Assembly: GCF_020497125.1 (NCBI RefSeq)
Contig: NC_059080.1
Coordinates: forward strand, 67,302,573 to 67,366,572
Reading direction: 5' to 3'
Length of the DNA: 64,000 bases
DNA from: Mauremys mutica
Lineage: Eukaryota > Chordata > Testudines > Geoemydidae
The translations under genes were made by a program, and so were the position numbers. Numbering within the stretch: the first letter of the stretch is position 1; every line of letters begins with the position of its first letter. Below the pieces are notes generated by a model that worked only from the letters and a program-made list of their open reading frames with translations, ran no database searches and had not been told where the DNA came from. This document shows, in pieces, positions 60,438 through 64,000 of this stretch.

Positions 60438-62420
60438 TAATAAGAACATAAGAACGGCCATACCGGGTCAGACCAAAGGTCCATCTAGCCCAGTATCTGT
60501 CTGCCAACAGTGGTCAATGCCAGGTGCCCCAGAGGGAGTGAACCTAACAGACAATGATCAAGTGATCTCTCTCCTGCCATCCATCTCCATCCTCTGACGA
60601 ACAGAGGCTAGGGACACCATTCCTTACCCATCCTGGCTAACAGACATTTATGGACTTAACCACCATGAATTCATCCAGTTCCCTTTTAAACATTGTTATA
60701 GTCCTAGCCTTCACAACCTCCTCAGGTAAGGAGCTCCACAAGTTGACTGTGCGCTGCGTGAGGAAGAACTTCCTTTTATTTGTTTTAAACCTGCTGCCTA
60801 TTAATTTCATTTGGTGACCCCTAGTTCTTGTATTATGGGAATAAGTAAATAACTTTTCCTTATCCACTTTCTCAACATCACTCATGATTTTATATACCTC
60901 TATCATATCCCCCCTTAGTCTTCTCTTTTCCAAGCTGAAGAATCATAGAATCATAGAATCATAGAATTCAAGATCAGAAGGGACCATTATGATCAGCCTC
61001 TTTAATCTTTCCTCATACGGGACCCTCTCCAAACCCCTAATCATTTTAGTTGCCCTTTTCTGAACCTTTTCTAGTGCTAGAATATCTTTTTTGAGGTGAG
61101 GAGACCACATCTGTACACAGTATTCGAGATGTGGGCGTACCATGGATTTATATAAGGGCAATAATATATTCTCAGTCTTATTCTCTATCCCCTTTTTAAT
61201 GATTCCTAACATCCTGTTTGCTTTTTTGACTGCCTCTGCACACTGCGTGGACATCTTCAGAGAACTATCCACGATGACTCCAAGATCTTTTTCCTGACTC
61301 GTTGTAGCTAAATTAGCCCCCATCATATTGTATGTATAGTTGGGGTTATTTTTTCCAATGTGCATTACTTTACATTTATCCACATTAAATTTCATTTGCC
61401 ATTTTGTTGCCCAATCACTTAGTTTTGTGAGATCTTTTTGAAGTTCTTCACAATCTGCTTTGGTCTTAACTATCTTGAGTAGTTTAGTATCATCTGCAAA
61501 CTTTGCCACCTCACTGTTTACCCCTTTCTCCAGATCATTTATAAATAAATTGAATAGGATTGGTCCTAGGACTGACCCTTGGAGAACACCACTAGTTACC
61601 CCTCTCCATTCTGAGAATTTAATTCCTACCCTTTGTTCCCTGTCCTTTAACCAGTTCTCAATCTATGAAAGGACCTTCCCTTTTATCCCATGACAGCTTA
61701 ATTTACGTAAGAACCTTTGGTGAGGGACCTTGTCAAAGGCTTTCTGGAAATCTAAGTACACTATGTCCACCGGATCCCCCTTGTCCACATGTTTGTTGAC
61801 CCCTTCAAAGAACTCTAATAGATTAGTAAGACACTATTTCCCTTTACAGAAACCATGTTGACTATTGCTCAACAGTTTTTGTTTTTCTATGTGTCTGACA
61901 ATTTTATTCTTAACTATTGTTTCGACTAATTTGCCCGATACCGACGTTAGATTTACCGGTCTGTAATTGCTGGGATCACCCCTAGAGCCCTTTTTATATA
62001 TTGGCGTTACATTAGCTAACTTCTAGTCATTGGGTACCGAAGCCGATTTAAAGGACAGGTTACAAACCTTAGTTAATAGTTCCGCAACTTCACATTTGAG
62101 TTCTTTCAGAACTCTTGGGTGAATGCCATCTGGTCCCCGTGACTTGTTAATGTTGAGTTTATCAATTAATTCCAAAACCTCCTCTAGTGACACTTCAATC
62201 TTTGACAATTCCTCAGATTTGTCACCTACAAAAGCCAGCTCAGGTTTGGGAATCTCCCTAACATCCTCAGCCGTGAAGACTGAAGCAAAGAATCCATTTA
62301 GTTTCTCCGCAATGACTTTATCGTCTTTAAGCGCTCCTTTTGTATTTCAATCGTCAAGGGGCCCCACTGGTTGTTTAGCAGGCTTCCTCTGTAATATTTA
62401 CTTAAATTTGTAACACGGTA
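60438..62420 (-). mobile_element. CR1-family LINE, 5'-truncated reverse-transcriptase copy
   Basis: On the minus strand the 3' half of ORF2 is readable. Early RT text NKSRGPDGIHPRVLKEL (about 62110-62160) is followed by a YLDFQKAFDKVPH motif (about 61720-61760) and the catalytic AKFADDTKL (about 61480-61509). Then come CKVMHIGKNNPNY, PHLEYCVQMWSPHLKKDI and a C-terminal [16 protein letters not shown]. The 3' end has the typical plus-strand text GAACATAAGAACGGCCATAC and GGTCAGACCAAAGGTCCATC. Stops interrupt it near 62027, 61830 and 61663, and the endonuclease domain is absent, so it is inactive. A ~55-bp piece of another CR1 is inserted at 60941-60995. Confidence 0.9.
60941..60995 (-). mobile_element. 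Very short CR1 3'-end insertion inside a CR1
   Basis: The plus strand reads AATCATAGAATCATAGAATC then ATAGAATTCAAGATCAGAAG and GGACCATTATGATCA. This is the octamer-repeat tail plus about 30 bp of the 3' end of a different CR1 subfamily. The host CR1 resumes with CTCTTTAATCTTTCCTCATA. It is an extreme 5' truncation. Confidence 0.7.
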
Positions 62421-64000
62421 GCCCTATATTACTTGAAACATTCATTTACCTGTTAAACACACTCAAATAAAATTGGTGCACAATACTGTAACATGAGCAT
62501 TGATTTCCCTGATTTTTTAGGGACAACTAGTTAATAGACAGAGTTTTCCTTGCTTCTGTTCATTTGTTAAAAAATGCATTTGATCTGAGGAAACAAAAAC
62601 AGTGTTTTCTATTAAAAAGCTACAGAAAAAAACAGTTCAGGAGTGCGAGGAGTAGAGAGGGAAAGTGGTGACTGCAATGAATTAGTTATGGCATGTCTGA
62701 TGTGTCAAACTTTATTCGCTATGCAGTTTTTTTTCCTCTATGTCAAGGTGGAGCCAAATAGCAGCCAATAATGGTTCACTAAATTTATACTGTGCCAGTG
62801 CAAAACTAACTGTGTATGTGAGATCAATCACTAAATGGGGAGAAACCATGGATATTTTCCTATATTATTTGCATGTTTCTGCCTACATTTTGTTAACATG
62901 CCACTTAAAAGGGGCTATTTTTTAAATTATGTCTAATTCAGTGGAGAAGGTACATCAATCTCTTGGAACAACGGCATAAATCACCTTTATCAACATAAAG
63001 CGGGGTCTGACCATACCAATATTTAATGACAATTCTAGTTGATGTGCTGCATATTGAAAAATACACCATCACCTGGATGTTTGCTTCAGGGCTTCACTGG
63101 AGTGTGATACTTGAGTGCAAATCAAAGTGAGAATGGATTCTAGCTCCCAATTGCTTTAAACCAGTAGAGAAAGGAGAACAAAGGGGGTCATTCATGCGCA
63201 GCAACCGCTCTGTTCAACTTGTTTACAGCACAAAACTCCTCAAAACCAGGCTTGTGATGCTGTCCTGATTCAGTGCATCTCAATTCTGTGCAAGAGAACT
63301 GAGGTTCCTCATTGAAAATGTTGGGCTCTCCATCAGAATTCTGATCTGAGGTTTGCTCTGGTGAAAGAGCAAGAATAGCAATGATCCAAGAGAATTCCTC
63401 CACTCATGTAAGCACACAGCATCATGCAGAAAGTAAGTGTTACAAGAGGCTGAGTACACAAGACAAAACAGCTGCCCTGTCACAGTAAAAGATTTCCCAG
63501 AACTGTTGTTAAGCAGCAGCCTCAGCATCTAAATACTTTAATAGCTACCTGCACGTTAGCATCATTAATGCTGACTTGTAAGTCAGCTGTGCACAAAATT
63601 CTGCAATTGGGGGTTTAAACATACTGCTTCAGAACTTATCCACCTTAACTTGCACATACAGGGCCAATAAAACAAAGCATTTGCAATTCAAAGCACTCTA
63701 GCATTCAAGGTCAGAGTTTTCTAGCTCTGGAATCCTTCCCTATGTGCAAAATATGCAGCAGCAATTCTATGAGACTGATTTTTACCATCTACCTCCTGAA
63801 AACAATACAAGAATGAGCACAATTATAACTTCAGGTTCTTGGGGCTTCTTTGCTGATGTGTATTAGTAACTTACTAAACTGTTTTGCATCAAATTACATG
63901 GAAATGTGAGCTCAGTAACTGCCACAGGCAATGACAGTCGGATATAAATGACAATTAGAAAGGTGTGTCCAGATGCTTGAGATATGAGCAATGATTAAAT

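Larger units (their letters stand above)
38045..64000 (-). other. EPHA4: EPHA4 intron 3, partial (acceptor side)
   Basis: Everything to the right of exon 4 lacks the large exon 3 (ligand-binding domain), which would be an obvious open frame of about 650 bp on the minus strand. The window therefore ends inside intron 3. It is rich in transposon copies between 42.6 and 62.4 kb. The stretches 38.1-41.4, 43.3-45.8, 46.2-48.0, 51.2-53.9 and 62.4-64.0 kb have no gene I can support. Confidence 0.85.

Noticed and set aside
1..64000. CRISPR array, operons, ribosome binding sites, rRNA
   Set aside because: None is expected in a vertebrate nuclear intron and none is seen. Regular repeats here are microsatellites or minisatellites without unique spacers.

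Overview
The window is a piece of a vertebrate nuclear genome. It is intron-rich, AT-leaning and packed with interspersed repeats, with no bacterial-style gene organisation. The repeats (CR1 LINEs with a TCATAGAAT-type tail, MIR-like CORE-SINEs, many palindromic DNA transposons that begin with GGGTATGTCTACAC-like ends, and hAT miniature elements with 8-bp target duplications) point to a sauropsid, most likely a turtle. That placement rests on my familiarity with these families, not on a database search.

The only protein-coding gene I can support is EPHA4, the ephrin type-A receptor 4 tyrosine kinase, on the minus strand. Two internal exons are present with good splice sites. Exon 4 (37889-38044) encodes the cysteine-rich EGF-like/ephrin-receptor-like segment. 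Exon 5 (22018-22356) encodes the first fibronectin type III domain. Both are phase 1-1 and join in frame through a split Arg codon. Everything else is intron: the 3' part of intron 3 (38045-64000), the whole 15.5-kb intron 4 (22357-37888) and the 5' part of intron 5 (1-22017). I did not find exon 3 or exon 6, so they should lie beyond the right and left edges respectively.

Layout from left to right. Intron 5 holds a nested palindromic transposon with a GC-rich minisatellite (3955-5148), palindromic elements at 14.7 and 15.7 kb, a small hAT MITE (17034-17199) and a solo LTR-like element (19448-20250). Intron 4 holds a MIR-like SINE (24.35-24.64 kb), a palindromic MITE (28.8 kb), another hAT MITE (29767-30184) and an unusual palindromic element with a 15-bp target duplication (36652-36861). 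Intron 3 holds a foldback hAT MITE (42938-43232), a diverged large inverted repeat (48602-49346), a triple-nested SINE/hAT/MITE locus (49.9-51.0 kb), a CR1 fragment split by a 695-bp DNA transposon (55.3-56.9 kb), a decayed hAT transposase related to the GTF2IRD2/ZBED group (57.76-60.15 kb) and a 2-kb CR1 reverse-transcriptase copy (60.44-62.42 kb).

I found no new gene system. The observations most worth a second look are the diverged 137-bp inverted repeat in intron 3, several repeat-free intron stretches that look like candidate conserved regulatory elements, and the nested insertions that preserve a readable order of events.
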